NCBI GenBank assembly: GCA_025738555.1
Contig: JAOVFP010000002.1
Location: forward strand, 1,488,001-1,552,000
Source: Cyathus striatus
Lineage: Eukaryota > Basidiomycota > Agaricomycetes > Agaricales > Nidulariaceae
Length of the DNA stretch: 64,000 bases
Direction: 5' to 3'
Below, one piece after another: positions 10,840 to 23,591 of the stretch. How positions within the stretch are numbered: position 1 is the first letter of the stretch; every line of letters starts with the position of its first letter. The translations under genes were made by a program, and so were the position numbers. Under the pieces are notes generated by a model, which saw nothing but the letters and a program-made list of their open reading frames with translations, had not been told where the DNA came from and ran no database searches.

Positions 10840-11490
10840 CTTGAGCACTTTGGGAACGGGAGGGGGATGAGAAGCGTGGGGTGATTAGGATGAAGAGGGT
10901 AGGAATGAATACGTTTGTGGGGCAGCACAGTGTCTTGTACGCCTGTTACGTGGTACTCTGGTCGGAAGGAGGTAAGCGTTGAGTTTTGTTTGATTGTTTC
11001 AAATGAGCTGACGACGTTGTGGGGACTTTTGGATATGGTCCAGTGGTGTTCTATACTACCAAGATTTCATGCTGCGCAGATGAAGCGTAGTTTTTGGCTG
11101 TGGGCGTGGATGACGTGTAGATGTGGATTGGAGTGGGGAGGGGACAAAGGAGCAGGAAGGGATTTGCGGTATCAGACTCTTGTTGCCGAGCGGCAGCCTC
11201 AGAGCGACGCAGATGAGCATGTCGTCGCTGTCGTATAGTTATTGTGATACAGTTCTGGGCCTTCTGGGGGCGGGACAGCGATGGTGCTGATGATGATGGA
11301 TGCGCTTGCTGTGCAACATTGGCCACAGTATGGGCGGAAAAAGGTGCGTATGTGAGTTCCGGTTGTTCTATGGAAGTTTAGGCTGACAGTTTTATCTACT
11401 CTCTAGATATCGTTTGGCCAGGTGCTCTGGTACCTGAGCTCTGACAGTTGAACGACACCACTGGGGATAGACTTAGTTGATTGGTCCTTA
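10840..11490 (+). repeat. Decayed dispersed repeat R1, copy 2
   Basis: The block 11250-11480 (GCGGGACAGCGATGGTG, GATGGATGCGCTTG, GGGCGGAAAAAGGTGCG, CTGAGCTCTGACAGTTGAAC) aligns with 145-345 and 54700-54850. There is no intact frame. Confidence 0.45.
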
Positions 11491-11499
11491 CCCATACAG

Positions 11500-12758
11500 C
11501 GTCGCATATTGTGCATACGAACGACGCCGTCCCTTCGACATGCAGGCTTTGATAGCCGCGAGAATCTGTTTGTGTCGCCGTCATCACGCAACGTTGCCCA
11601 TCGCCCGTCGCCTTCATGTCATACGTGCTTGGGGTTCAGCTGTGGGCGCTCAGGGGAGCGAAGAGGACGAAAAGCAAGAGGTGGTCACGGATGCGTTTGT
11701 AGTGCCGTGTAATGTGCAGTGTGCTTGTTACGTGGCAGAACGGGAGGAAGGAGGGCAATGGGGCAAGGGAAGGTGAAGATGCGGACAATGTGGATGGATA
11801 CAGTCCATCGAACGCAAGTGATGTGGGGTGTCAACCCGGCTGGAAAAGGTATGTGGAATGTGGTTAATTAGTGGCAGTGAAAGCTGACAGCTGTGCGCAA
11901 GTACACTTTCTTAATGTACATTTACTAGATGCTATAGTGCCCTAGCCCTTGCACTCGCATAACATCGCGAAAGGTAGACTTCATCGACCAAAGCGCCCTA
12001 CCAGCATCACCCACCGTGCGTTTAGCGCAGAGGCTCCGATAGGCTTGACACGGTCATTGTCGAATGGAGCGTCACCCACTGTGTATCTCCCTCACGCATA
12101 CTGGCTCCGGTAGCCTTGCTACACCCTCTCGCGTTATTGCTTGGTCAACGGCCTCGCTGGTATGCGATGCGACGACTTAGTTTCATGACGTGTCGCTGGA
12201 TCTAGGCAGCGTCACTAGTGCTGTAACACTCGTTACATCATGCTATGTCATCTTTTATTCTTACCTACCTCGTCACATTCAACTTCAGTGTACTTGTGGT
12301 TACCTTTTCTGCCCCCCTCTACGCCTTACCAACGCTCATGAAGTACATAGCAATATTAAAAGGAGTACCCATTTGTCAGACAGGTTCATCTAGTGCTACG
12401 GTAGGACTGTGTATAAGCGCTAAGCACCGGGCCCATGGTCTTTAATGCTACTTCAGCAACAGTTCAAGGCCTTGTGGAACTTTATAGTCTTAGTCCAATC
12501 AATGTTAACTAGATTGTTGTATAGACACTTTTATCCAGGAACTTATGTGAATACTAAGGCCGCTATATACATATATATCCAGGCTATGATATTTATATGC
12601 ACGTATCTTGCCGTAAAGACCAATTCAAGGACATGAGATGCAACCCACAGCCCTGGGCGCTCTTCGGGTTGCTTTCATCCTTTTAACTTTCATTCATTCT
12701 TGTGTTGTTCTACGCATCTAATACACGTGAATATTGGCAGAAATACTAGCTTGTGAAG
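11500..12758. other. Mostly unassigned sequence, promoter side of gene A
   Basis: Contains scattered fragments resembling 45560-45620 and 54990-55010 (CAGAGGCTCCGATAGGCTTG, CACTGTGTATCTCCCTCACGCA). Upstream of gene A at 12640-12758 a TATA-like stretch is not obvious. No gene is supported. Confidence 0.3.
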
Positions 12759-13207
12759 ATGTTTGATGCAGCTAAGAACTTCATGATACATAATGGAGTT
12801 TTCATTGATGTCAGTGGTAATGCTAAGTTCTGTAAGTTCATGTTCATGCATTTTCCTGTTAAATTGTTAATATGAATCGTGCACTACTGTATTTTTTCTA
12901 GATGCAAAGAAGTTTTTTCGAGGGTCTGCACTCCAAAGTACTTCTAATGAATTCCAAACAGATATTTCTCATCCTATGTCAAATGCAAGTTATACTCCGC
13001 TTATTAATAGTTACAATTGTTCTGATGCTCCCAGGAAGTATCGACAATTTAGAACAGGGGATATAAATATACTCAACAGGATCGACAGGCGCGTACAGGT
13101 GGAAAGTATCTACAACGACTTTGTAGTCGAGGTGTTAGGGGAAAACAAGAGGAAAGTGGCACGAATTTATCATGGGCGGCGTGGATACACCGTGAGTCAA
13201 TAAAATA

Positions 13208-14788
13208 GGGCCTACAGGAATTCCAGTTGAGTGTCACTCGAGTGTCACTCGAATGTTACTCAAATGTTACTCGAATTGTCACTCGAAGTGTCACTCGATT
13301 TTCACTCGATTTTTGCGCGCTTAAGTATATTGCTTAATTTCAGTGACCTAATTACATGATTTATATACTTGTTTGCTACTCCAGTTGATAAATAGCTATC
13401 TTACTATTATGTACCTAATGAACAATATATTAAACTGAAAAAACTAAGTAAAATGCGCAAGAAATAAGCTAGTGATGGTATAATATTTTTCTCACTGTTG
13501 CATATGTCACTCAAATGTCACTCGAATTTCACTCGAATTTTGAATTGTCACTCGATTGTAACTCGAATGCTACTCGAACGCTACTCGAATTTTTACTCGA
13601 GTGAAATTGTTGTCACTCGAAAAAAATATCACTCGAATCTTACTCAAATGTAACTTGAATGCTACTCGAATGCAACTTGAATGTTACTTGAATGCAACTC
13701 AACCTTCACTCAAATTTTCACTCGAATGTAACTTGATTGTCACTCGAATTTACTAACTTAACTCACTCAATTTTATGTCAATAAATTTAATTGTACTTCT
13801 TGTGTACTTCGCTCTCATCCGCCCTCCCGCTCATTGTTTCCCACGCCTCCGCTTATCATTTATGATGAATGTCAACCCTCCCGCTCATCGTTTCTCACGC
13901 CTCCGCTTATTGTATTCAATTCCCACTCACCGTTTCCCGCCCCTCCTCTCTCAAAATTCCCACGGTATTTCCTTCACCAAATACTCGCCCTTAACATTTC
14001 CCACGCATTTTCGCGTTGCCCGTCGTCGGTTATGATTTCCCACGCTTCATCATTTCATCAATTTGTCATGTCCCGCCCTCCGCTTTCATTTTCCCACGCA
14101 CATATTGGTAATTTATTGCACTTTCTCTTAAATTTATAGTCATTCAAAAGTACCTATGCTTCATGAATTATAATTGTAGCATTTATTGTACAAAATTATT
14201 AGTTATTCCACAGTAAAAAATTGAATTATTCCGCATTTTAATAAGATTACCTTTTCATACAACATCTAAGGTACAGTCTGATGTATAAAGGAGAGTATAT
14301 AACAGATATTACAAAAAGATTCAAGAGAGAATAGGAAATATTGAGCTAGAAAATGCGAAATTACTTGCTCACTGTTGAGCATGATGATGAGGAAGGGTGC
14401 CCATCAACAGATCACCCATCAATTATGTGCGGTGGCGTTGAGGAAGCGAGTTTGATGGCATTGATGGATGTCAATGACAGCAGTTGCAAACATGGACAAA
14501 GACAAGAAGAAGCGTGTGAAAAATTGAACAAGGCGGAATATTGAAGGAAAAAGCGGGCGGGGGGCGGGACAGTGGGGAGACAGTAATAGTAATGTAGAGT
14601 ATAAGTATTTATTAAACACTTACCTTTACGGACTTATTTTTTTAATAACTTGAATGTGATTTGAATTGTTACTCGAATTGTCACTCGAGTGCAACTCAAA
14701 TGCTACTCGATTGCAACTTGAATGCAACTCGAATGCAACTCGAACTCACTCGAACAAAATTGTCGTCGACTGGAATTCTTGTAAGCCC
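13208..14788. mobile_element. Mutator-like non-autonomous element in gene A intron, 1581 bp
   Basis: The left end GGGCCTACAGGAATTCC pairs with the right end (reverse complement GGGCTTACAAGAATTCC). The 9-bp AATAAAATA is duplicated exactly at 13199-13207 and 14789-14797. A 9-bp duplication fits MULE transposition. Removing the element and one duplicate leaves a normal ~58-bp intron like that in gene B, which proves the insertion. Inside are ACTCGA arrays at both ends, a block of CTCCCGCTCATCGTTTCCC repeats near 13815-14095, and a segment at 14350-14420 shared with 21800-21880. There is no transposase. Confidence 0.9.
13229..13770. repeat. Subterminal ACTCGA array (left) of the MULE-like element
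   Basis: Dozens of 9-11 bp units of the form TGTCACTCGAA or TGCTACTCGAA occur at 13229-13310 and 13505-13770. The right end carries the matching array at 14645-14755. Subterminal arrays like this are typical transposase-binding regions; that role is inferred here. Confidence 0.8.
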
Positions 14789-17040
14789 AATAAAATAACA
14801 TCTATCATTACAAGTTGGGACACTTACAAATTACCCAAGCTACTGAAGATGGAACTCGATATGCTGTCTAAAATGTGGTAAGCCTACATAAATTTACTCA
14901 CGAAAACTTGCTGGCTAATATGTAGTGTTTAAGGCCCCATCCCAGTATCCCACAAGTGTTTGGAGTGTTTGGATTGAATGACGAGATGGGCCTGGTATTT
15001 CATGATGATGGTAAGTAGTACTAGTATCACAAATTAATCAACTTCTGACTATCATATATATTAGGAATACATTGGAAACATGGAGAATATCTTCTGTCTC
15101 TGAAACCCTTGCAGCGCGCTATATTCAACATCAAATATGTATGTGCACATATCTCAGCTCGAATAATATCTAAATTAGTTATGCTCAGATAATAAATTAT
15201 GTTGTAAGTTGTAATATTTGCTAAGTGACTTTGGAATTGCACACAGTTTCTTCAGGACACATACAAATATTTGGGAGAGTATATCAATGCTTCCCCGAAT
15301 TCACGTTACTATGATCACCTTAGATTTGGGAATGTAATGGACCAATTAACACTTGGTTTGGAAGAAAGCCCCGGTGCTGTTGATTTTTACATCAGCTCAT
15401 CTGGTAGCCTTAACACTGTATTATCAGTAAGCAACTTACATGGATTGCCATATGTTTTCCTTATCTGCTGTAGATTTATAACTGTGATTCCCAACAACAT
15501 TACTACAATTTTTATGGAACCATAGGAAATACATGGAATCCTGACAGGCCTCTGGAAAATCTATCTCAAAGTGACTTCGAACTAATCAACAAAATTCTCG
15601 ACCATGTTTGCCCTACAACACAACCTCATGCCAGTATGGCACAACATACATCCACATATCATCGTGCATTTCTCTCAGTGATGAGGACTAGATATATACC
15701 AACCAGCCATAAAATTGAGTGCATTCTTGGGCATCCTGTTATAATTTGGCCAAGTCCCCCAGAAGCCATTTCCAGTTACATTCACTACATATCTGGCCAT
15801 TTCGAGATCATTCAACAAAACAGTAACTCATGGTCCATCTCATCCAACTTATTTTGCAAGGAAATGCGGCATGCACAACATCAGTTTACATGGTAAGTAA
15901 AATATTAATTAGATGCTCACATATATCCACCTAAATACACTTACAATATCTTGCTAGCTTCAAGTTAAAAACTGATGCTATAACTCAGGCGAAATTTGGA
16001 AATTCCAATCACATAAATATATCATTTTTGAATAGCTGCTGCATCTCTGACGACACTTATCTTCATTGGCTTTATCAAGCTCCGAAAATACTAGAAACCC
16101 ATGCAGTAATTTGTGATCACAATGCTATTAACTATTTCGGAATAGGTAATATATTTACATATATATTCACAACAGTCATTGAAGTTCTAAGTAATTGTTC
16201 TACAGTATCTGGTGTTGACATTAGATTTGACATATCTATATATGTCTCTCCGATAATTGGCTACTTGAAGGGCAATGCTGATGCAGAGGTTTATTTGTTT
16301 ATTTCAGACTCAGGCATTGACTCCGTGGATGGAAAGGTTTCGGAACTACATAGTTTCTGGTCATTGGACAAGTCTGGAGCTGAGCCGCTTACAGAATACT
16401 CTGCTACTTTAATAGGGGTCTCCGGTGCATATATAAACATAACTCCTAGGGTATCTTACTGGGAGAAGTTTTATTATGAAGCCCTTCGTGACCTTTACAA
16501 ATCATGCAGGATAACAAAATCCGATATCTCGCAACGTGTTGGACCTTCTAAATTTAAACGTATTAAACAAGGTATTCAAACCAATTATTTTACCATGCTT
16601 AAATCAAAGTTTACAAATAATATGTAGAAGAGCGAAGAACATCCTCTGTGTGTTCGGATGATATGGGATTTGACTACCTCAAAACGGGCCACCAGCGAAA
16701 GAAAGACACTGAATTGAAGTGGCGCTGTTGGAATGAACGATCTAGTTCCACTGCGGAACACTTGACAAGATACTTTTGGGATCCAGAACGATATAATCCT
16801 GAGGTTATATCACCAAACATTTCTCTTTTATCTTGGATTGGAGTTACAAGGCTGGAAGATTGTTTTTCAATGCTAGGAACAGTATTCGAGACAAGAAATG
16901 TTCGAAATAGACGAAGGAAATACTGGGAAATGTATCAAGTCATGGATTTGGGCAAAACTGATGAGCATGATTGGGAAAATATTACGCACATAGATTTAGA
17001 AGGTGATGAATCCGATACGGAGCGTTTCGAAGAGGTTTAG

Positions 17041-17734
17041 GGTAGTAAAGAGGCTTATGTTGGCTTACATTATTTCCGTTGTTGAGTGGACTGATTAGAT
17101 CGTGTTGCTTTGGCCTTTGGGTAGAATTTGGCTAGGGAATATAGTACGACCTTAACTCTCGTCATTGCTTATTTTATTTTTGATATCTTGTGCCCTCGAT
17201 AACTTCGATATCGTATGGCATCATTCTATGCATCGCTGGTAACTTACATGTGACAATTCGGTTCTGAAGTTGTCCACCCAACCTCGTATGACAGCGCAGA
17301 AACAATGTATATATGGTTTTATTATCTGCTATTTAGAGGGCCTAAGGCGAACAGTTACATGTGTTTCTGTCTCCATGAAATGTTCATTGAACATTCCAAC
17401 TACTTACATGAAAAGTAGTATTGGAGCTCTGGGAATACTTAGCGTGGAGCGATCTTAAACCATAAGACCTTTTAGTTATTCTTTATAATAAATTTTGTGA
17501 TTTAGTGTAGAATATGAGAGGAATTTAGCTTAAACTAGTAGGCGAATCATGCTGCTGTTAAGTTACAGTGAAACAAATCAAGTGTGTAGCCTGGACCGGC
17601 CGGACAAATCAAAAGAAATGTATGCCAATGGCCTATATTGTAAACAATGGAGCGCGTCGTGTCCGAGTCTAATGTCCAGCATCGCGCAATATTCTTCTTG
17701 CTTTCTTTCTTCTTCTCAACTCCACTCTTTCCCT
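17041..17734. other. Region without a supported gene
   Basis: This is the 3' flank of gene A. Frames of about 60 codons at 17270 and 17549 have no recognisable features. Confidence 0.3.
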
Positions 17735-18060
17735 TGATATACTTCTTCGTCTTCTTTCAAGCCTACCTTCAAATCTACTCATTTCAAGAGTATCCCCTCA
17801 AACCAAAGCCGAAATGACGTTGATAACCTACCGTGGCCTATACCAGCCATAGACGTGTCTAGAGTCGTAGGACAGGGAAGATTCTCTGATTGGTTGTGGG
17901 AACATTCCAATGACCTCCGCCGTTCAAACTTTCAGGAACACTATGCGATCCTCACTGAAAACTTTATCACGGAGCCACGGACATCATGACTCATCTCTCT
18001 CAAATGCTTACTCTCTCCAATGGACTAGGGATAGTCAATAAGGCCTAAGATGAATCAGGA
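17735..18060 (+). repeat. Decayed duplication R2, copy 2
   Basis: Pairs with 10060-10480. The frame from about 17831 reads NLPWPIPAIDVSRVVGQGR, then SDWLWEHSNDLRRSNFQ, and stops near 17985. The protein family was not recognised. Confidence 0.4.
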
Positions 18061-19330
18061 TGGTTCTTGAAGGAGAAACATTGGAAGTTCTTCATATCGC
18101 CTCTAGTACCCCTCCATCTCTACCCCTCCCTATACTAATGCTAACCGCTCACTCCACTAGTCCTCAGCACAACCTCAAGAGTCAATTTACTCCCAGTGCG
18201 TTCATAACCATCTCGTCTCTTCAACACGCTAATACTCTAGCGTTACCAGTCCCATGCTCTACCTCCGCCTGCAGCTTCCACCTCCCGGTGCCTCCCACGA
18301 AACCCTTGTATATGCCGCGCTACACCTGCTCCCCTTCTTCACCTATGAAGAGAACGTCTTCAAACCATTTTCATCACCGTCCTAATGGTCCTCCACGCCC
18401 CGCTCTTCTCCACACCGAAAAACAGCATCAATAGCACCCTTACCGAGATCCAAACTCTGATATTTGCTGGCTCTTATGTCGAAACCGTCTTAGATCATCC
18501 AGAACCACGATCCCGTTCTACTAGCGCAAGCATTTAGAGTGCGCAGTGCTGCTATTTGTCACGTAACAGAGGTCAAAGACTACTTTATGTACCGTGTTGG
18601 ATTGACTGGTGACCGTGCTTGTGGTGCAGCTTTGAACTATGTGCATTCGGAGAGGGAAATCGTGACCGGAAGCGAATATGGATGAGGATGGTGGACGTGG
18701 ACACAGTGTGGCTAGTAGGCCTGTTGCATGACAGATAGGGTGGATGAAGGTACGCGTTAGTTTTGGGTTTTCAGTGGTTTGATTGTGTCGGGAAAGCTGA
18801 CGAGGCTCTTGTCTAGTCGATTGGTGGGTCTCGACTCTGGGTGCTGTATGCATGAAGTCTTGACTGTGTGTCGGGAGTTGTGGGGGGCTGAGGATGAGAT
18901 ATGTGGTGCTAAAGCTTTTACTGTTGAGAAAGGGTGGTATCACTGCTAAGAGCAACGTAATCGGTGATACTTATTAGCTTTATTGCAAGCAGCAAGGCGG
19001 CACCACCACTTTGAATTGACCTACCATCCCGTCTAGCAGCCCCTGAAGACGATGCTCCTCATTGACATCCTGTTCACTGATGCGCAATGTTAGGCTTTCC
19101 GGGGCAAAAAGGAACAAAGGGGGTGGAGGTTGGGTACGACGACTATCCCGGCGCAGATGGAGATGGTCTGTGGCGAGGGCGAAGCCAGGATGGAATAAGG
19201 TATGTTGACTATCGTTCGCTGTGTGATGAAGGCTAACGACTGTGTGTCCGTTTGGTCGTGGCTTATGCAGTTGCTGTAGGGTCTTAGTCATAGTAGTCGA
19301 TGCCATTGGGGCTTCAAGCTTGATTTAGGA
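18061..19330. repeat. Old GC-richer duplicated sequence, R1-related
   Basis: The part 19090-19260 (GGGCGAAGCCAGGATGGAATAAGGTATGT) resembles R1 copies at 210-250, 11330 and 55315, and 18740-18830 resembles 10960-11030. Several 70-140 codon frames exist on both strands, but none shows a domain or a splice pattern I can defend. Confidence 0.3.
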
Positions 19331-20021
19331 GCTGCGAACGCTGCTTGGCGTCACCTACCTTATATCCTCATCGTATCATGCTTACAAGATATATGCTCCG
19401 ATAGCTTCGACAAGCCCTTTCGTCTTCTCTCAGATGAAATTTTACCACTTGTCCGCGTCCTGAGTCCTCGAATCGTACTAGGCGCCCATACAGCCTCCGA
19501 GTCGATATATATTACTTGTGTTGCTCCTTTTGCATTGATGATAGTCTCAATTAGTACCAAAATGTTCGTACTTATTACTAGCACCGTAGCATTCACCTGT
19601 CATAGACCCCTAATTATATACAGGCTCTGATAGTGGATGAGTGTCAATGTCCCCTCGTGTTCTCTGTCCGTCATTCGGTTTGGAATGTGTAGCGACCCAG
19701 TTCTATACATATCACGAAATTGCAAAAGTTACTTAGTCGACTAGTCTTCAAGCTTTCTACATAGATTCTGTACCGAAACGTTCAATCGTTGCGAAATGGG
19801 TGACGTCGATTCTGAATGGTTCTTTGCCTCGACGAGTCGAGGCTCTTGATTACATTTAAATGAACGATTTTCTATCTTGCACATATCACTACGGAACAGC
19901 ATTCACGCACACATCACTATACTTAACATGAAGTCCTTGCAGACTTGTATAGCTTTCGTACCAGTTAATATTGACTAAAATATAGTGAAGGCGCTTTTCG
20001 CCGTGAAGGCAGTGAAATCAG
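19331..20021. other. Region without a supported gene
   Basis: Nothing recognised apart from low-level similarity to surrounding decayed repeats. Confidence 0.3.
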
Positions 20022-20029
20022 GCTGTGCG

Positions 20030-20989
20030 AGGACCCCCGAAAGCGCCCATAGAGGTATGATACCGATCCGCGTATATTTTGGGACTTTTGGACCTATGTC
20101 GGAGGACAGTCCGCGTATATTTGATCGATTTTCGGCCAATAGGTAGGGTGGAAAATCCGCGTGTGGGGTGGCACGCGGGGGGGGGTACCATTCACTGTCC
20201 GCGTACAATTGAGTAGTCTGGCGCCGAAGGTTGGCAAAAGGCGCCGCCGCGCAGAGCACCCCTTGTTGCTTACAAACTACAAGATGACCCTGCTCATTGT
20301 CAAAAGAGCGCATCATGTACATGAGCTCCCATAGTTATCACCAAATTTGAGTACAACAGCCCTGTTTTTTGTCCGAAATGGTACAGAGTCAACAAAGTTC
20401 TGCGCAAATAAGATCAGGGTAACATTTTTATCCAACTGTTGCATGTCCTGATTCCAATTACTCGAGCTCGCATCACAAAAATAAGCAGGAGCAGTAGTGG
20501 GAAGGCACTCGCGACCAGAATGAGAACCACGACACTGCTCAAACATGAAATCTATAGACAATACTAAACAATGTAAAAGTTTAAAGATGAAAGAAAGAGA
20601 CAAGAAAAGATGAAGATTTGTGTTGGATTTGTGTTTTCATCGGCTATAAGTCGAAAAGTGAGGGAGCGAGAAGCTTATGTATTAACCAAATGCAGAAGTT
20701 TTTTGTAACAGAATAAAGGAACTTCCGACTACTTTATAGACAGACAGGTATTAATTTTTTTAGTTCATACATTACTTTATACATAGGATCTTTTACTTAA
20801 GCGCCTGCAGCGGATTTTGGCGCTTATAATGCGCTTAACAAGGTCGGAGGACGAAATCCGCATATAATTCACCAATTTTGGAGGTATCATCCACAATCCG
20901 CGTATGGATGCTCTTATGCCGCCAAAATCTGTCTGCGTATCAATTTTCGAGTCTGTCCTTCAACCTCTATGGGAGTTTTCGGGGGTCCT
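20030..20989. mobile_element. Terminal-inverted-repeat element with 8-bp duplication, 960 bp
   Basis: The left end is AGGACCCCCGAAAGCGCC. The reverse complement of the right end is AGGACCCCCGAAAACTCC, and both continue CATAGAGGT. GCTGTGCG is present immediately outside both ends (20022-20029 and 20990-20997). Subterminal repeats of (A/G/C)TCCGC(G/A)TATATTT recur at about 20070, 20110, 20155 and 20200 on the left and at 20855, 20895 and 20930 on the right. The internal minus frame 20603-20313 has no known domain. An 8-bp duplication fits hAT or Mutator-type transposition; the family is unresolved. Confidence 0.8.
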
Positions 20990-21215
20990 GCTGTGCGCCT
21001 GTCAACCAAGATATTTATGGACACGATTTTGCTTATAATAGTCGATGCTGTGAAATATATAGACCACAGAGTCTCATCAAGTACTATATTCAACAATACG
21101 AGCTCTACCCACTTCCTCGCCCACCTTCCTTGCTTTCGTCTTGTCGGATCCAATTACTGCTAAACGTTTTCTGATTACATCTTACTCCGTTTATTTGAAA
21201 TTGAATTTCACGGAG

Positions 21216-21239
21216 ATGTTCGATAGAGCTAAGAGCTTT
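21216..21239 (+). pseudogene. Gene C: first eight codons of a third family member
   Basis: ATG followed by codons for MFDRAKSF matches the start of gene A (MFDAAKNF) and gene B (MFDMANNF). The frame is cut at 21239 by an element that begins GGGCC. A TATA-like TATATAGACC lies at 21056, in the expected upstream position. No later exons of the family were found downstream, so the rest is lost or outside recognition. Confidence 0.55.
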
Positions 21240-22345
21240 GGGCCGTCAACTTTTCGAGTTACCGGTAACTCGAATAGAACTCGATCGGAACTCGACTAGA
21301 ACTCGACTTCGGAACTCACCTGTAACTCGAAAAATGTAAAATGTATGGTATATGACAGACATTCCAACACTGCTATGGGTTGCTAGATTGGTGCTTGCTC
21401 ACTATTGCGCCTCCGCACTCATTATTTCCCACGCCCCTGAATGCCGATCATTAATTTGATCTGTCCATCAAATTGATCAATGAGTGCCGCACGTTGTTTT
21501 CCGCGGCACATTTGATCGCGTTCATGTGCCTCGTCATCGTCATAAACAGTGAGCACCCATTATTTTCATTTCTGGTTGAGTTCTTGGGCGATTTCTCTCA
21601 ATTTTTTTTGTGAATATGAATATATATTAAATACTTTGACAGTACAGCTAAACTACCTATGAAATAGTATGAAAAGCTGAAATTATTATTGTTCATGTAA
21701 TATTTTCTATAAGCACAGTACATGATATTTATACAACTAAGATGTTATATTGCATATAAAATAACTAACTCCATATTATACAAAAAAAATCATAGGAAAA
21801 ATCGAAAAACTGAGAGAAGAATGCACAAAATATGTGCTCACTGTTGAGCACGATGATGGAAGAAGTGCGATGTGATCACCATCAATGCATCAGAAGCAAG
21901 TGGAATGATTGGGGATTTGATGGATGATGTGATGGCACTATTTTTACACATCTGCGGCAGCAGGGGTGGGCATAGGAAACAACGAGGTAAGGGATCACGA
22001 CAACAATGAGCACAATCATAAAGTATGGGTTTTTTGTTATGGAACTTGAGGAACTTAAGTTAGACACTTGACTGGAACTTAAGTGGAACTCGAATGGAAC
22101 TCGACTCAAATTCGAGTGGAGTCGAGTGGCATTTTCCACTTGAAGGTAACTCGATGGTAACTTACCTTCCACTCGAATTTAGTGTAAGTGAGGAACTTAA
22201 CTCCACTTGACTGACACTTGAAAAAAATATAAGCGAGGAACTCGACTACACTCAATGGAACTTAACTTTCACTCGAAAAAATAAGTGAGGAACTTAACTC
22301 CACTCAAGGAACTTGAAGACACTCGACTTTTACTTATTTTGATTT
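21240..22345. mobile_element. Second Mutator-like element (ACTCGA family), partial
   Basis: It starts GGGCC like the element at 13208 and shares its architecture. A left array of GAACTCGA units spans 21262-21325, CTCCGCACTCATTATTTCCC is at 21411, the segment around GCTCACTGTTGAGCA is at 21835, and a right array of GGAACTTAAGTGGAACTCG type spans 22035-22335. The right terminal repeat and the target duplicate were not found, so the right boundary is approximate. Confidence 0.6.
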
Positions 22346-22918
22346 TTACAAGTACGTAGTATACTGGTTACGTTGTTCAATGGTTCAGATACATTTTTCA
22401 TTGTGGCCAGCAAGCGGCAAAGCACACTACCCAGAATTCATTTAGATTTACCCTAACTCAAGCTCATTTAGATACATGTTTGATGTATTTTGTGGAATTA
22501 TAACTACTATTCTCAAATTTAATTTCTCCAATCACATGCAGAAGGGTGGAATGTGCTAGTGGGAATGCAATAAAGAACGAAGGCCTGTCAAGCATAATAG
22601 GTGACGACGAGATTCATCAGCTCTCTGCTGCAGGTCCCCTTCCTGAATATACGACTTTGTCCTCTTCATCGTACAAGAAATAAGCAAGAAAGATTGGTCA
22701 CTTGGCTTGCACTTGAAAGATATAAGCGAAGTAAATGGCTCAGTAATTTGGAATTACAGGTCTCAGGAATAACTAAGGAGGTACCGTCCAAGTTAACTAA
22801 TATTCCACTTCATTTTGAACATTTTGAAATCCAAGCAACTCTTTATTATTTACAAGACCCTATAAACCAATTCTATACGCTTGTCGTTATGCTCTTCGTG
22901 ATACCTCCTCTTTCTTGC
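22346..22918. other. Unassigned stretch with a 106-codon frame
   Basis: The frame 22601-22921 (+) has no recognised domain and runs directly up to the LTR insertion point, so it could be the remnant of something the LTR interrupted. At 22405-22430 there is a copy of a GGCCAGCAAGCGGCAAAGC motif, also present near 51064 and 52863. Confidence 0.3.
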
Positions 22919-22923
22919 TAGTC

Positions 22924-23586
22924 TGTCACGACTGTGCCCCTAGCCTGACTTGGCGGCGGAGTACGAGAGAGTGACTGTGGAGAAGCGAGGGGTGAGTGTA
23001 AGACGAAAGCGGAGAACGACAACTCAGGGGGTAGGACTTCGGCTTCAGCTTATGTGCTGCGCCCCTGGGATTCCCGGTCCTGGATTTCGGAGTAAGGGCA
23101 AGCCCTTCGGAGAAGATGAGAGACGGGAGATGAGAGGTGTAACTCAAGTCAGATGAAAGGGTGAGGACATAGTTCAATACGAAACTGAAGTCTAAGTACA
23201 AATCGAGTACTACTTAAATACTAGAGACTCGGAGTAAGTAAAGGCCGCTGGCCAAGGCCAGCGGAGAAGTACGGTCAGGGTAGGCGTACATAGAATGAAG
23301 ACTATAACTAATTAAACATAATAAAACACGTCGGAGAAGTGAGCGCGTATGGTGGTGTAAAGTAAAACTGATAGTGGCACACTTAAGAATGATAAGTGAC
23401 TCACTATGAGATGTATACTACATTACTGAGGGGATAGCTCAGTAGAACGGAAGAAAGGAAACAAGAGTAATCTATGTACAGTAATCAATAAGTAATATTA
23501 AGAACGTAATCAAAGTCTGGAGTAAACAAAGGGAAAGGCGGAGTAAGAGCATAGGGGTCCGGAGGTAGGCGATACGGGATATGACA
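22924..23586 (+). mobile_element. Solo LTR (Ty3/gypsy-like), 663 bp
   Basis: It starts TGTCACGACTG, ends GATATGACA, and is flanked by the 5-bp duplication TAGTC (22919-22923 and 23587-23591). It contains the shared module GGCTTCAGCTTATGTGCTG then CGCCCC at 23041. No internal retrotransposon region is present, so it is the product of LTR-LTR recombination. Confidence 0.85.
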
Positions 23587-23591
23587 TAGTC

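Larger units (their letters stand above)
12759..17040 (+). pseudogene. Gene A, fungal multi-exon family (RPHPSIPQVFG type), frameshifted
   Basis: Exons as I read them: 12759-12831, 12902-13191, 14840-14877, 14934-15010, 15065-15138, 15256-15426, 15474-15892, 15958-16627, with the same protein resuming in another frame to 17040. All introns are GT..AG. The N-terminus (MFDAAKNFMIHNGVFI) and the blocks YRQFRTGDINIL, VARIYHGRRGY, PHPSIPQVFGVFG and SLDKSGAEPL mark a family widespread in Agaricomycetes. Some members have a degenerate kinase-like N-terminal half; the molecular role is unknown. Compared with gene B, one base is missing near 16605-16622, which creates the TAG at 16625 while the homologous tail continues to 17040. 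The transposon in intron 2 (13208-14788) swells that intron from about 58 bp to 1.65 kb. Confidence 0.75.
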
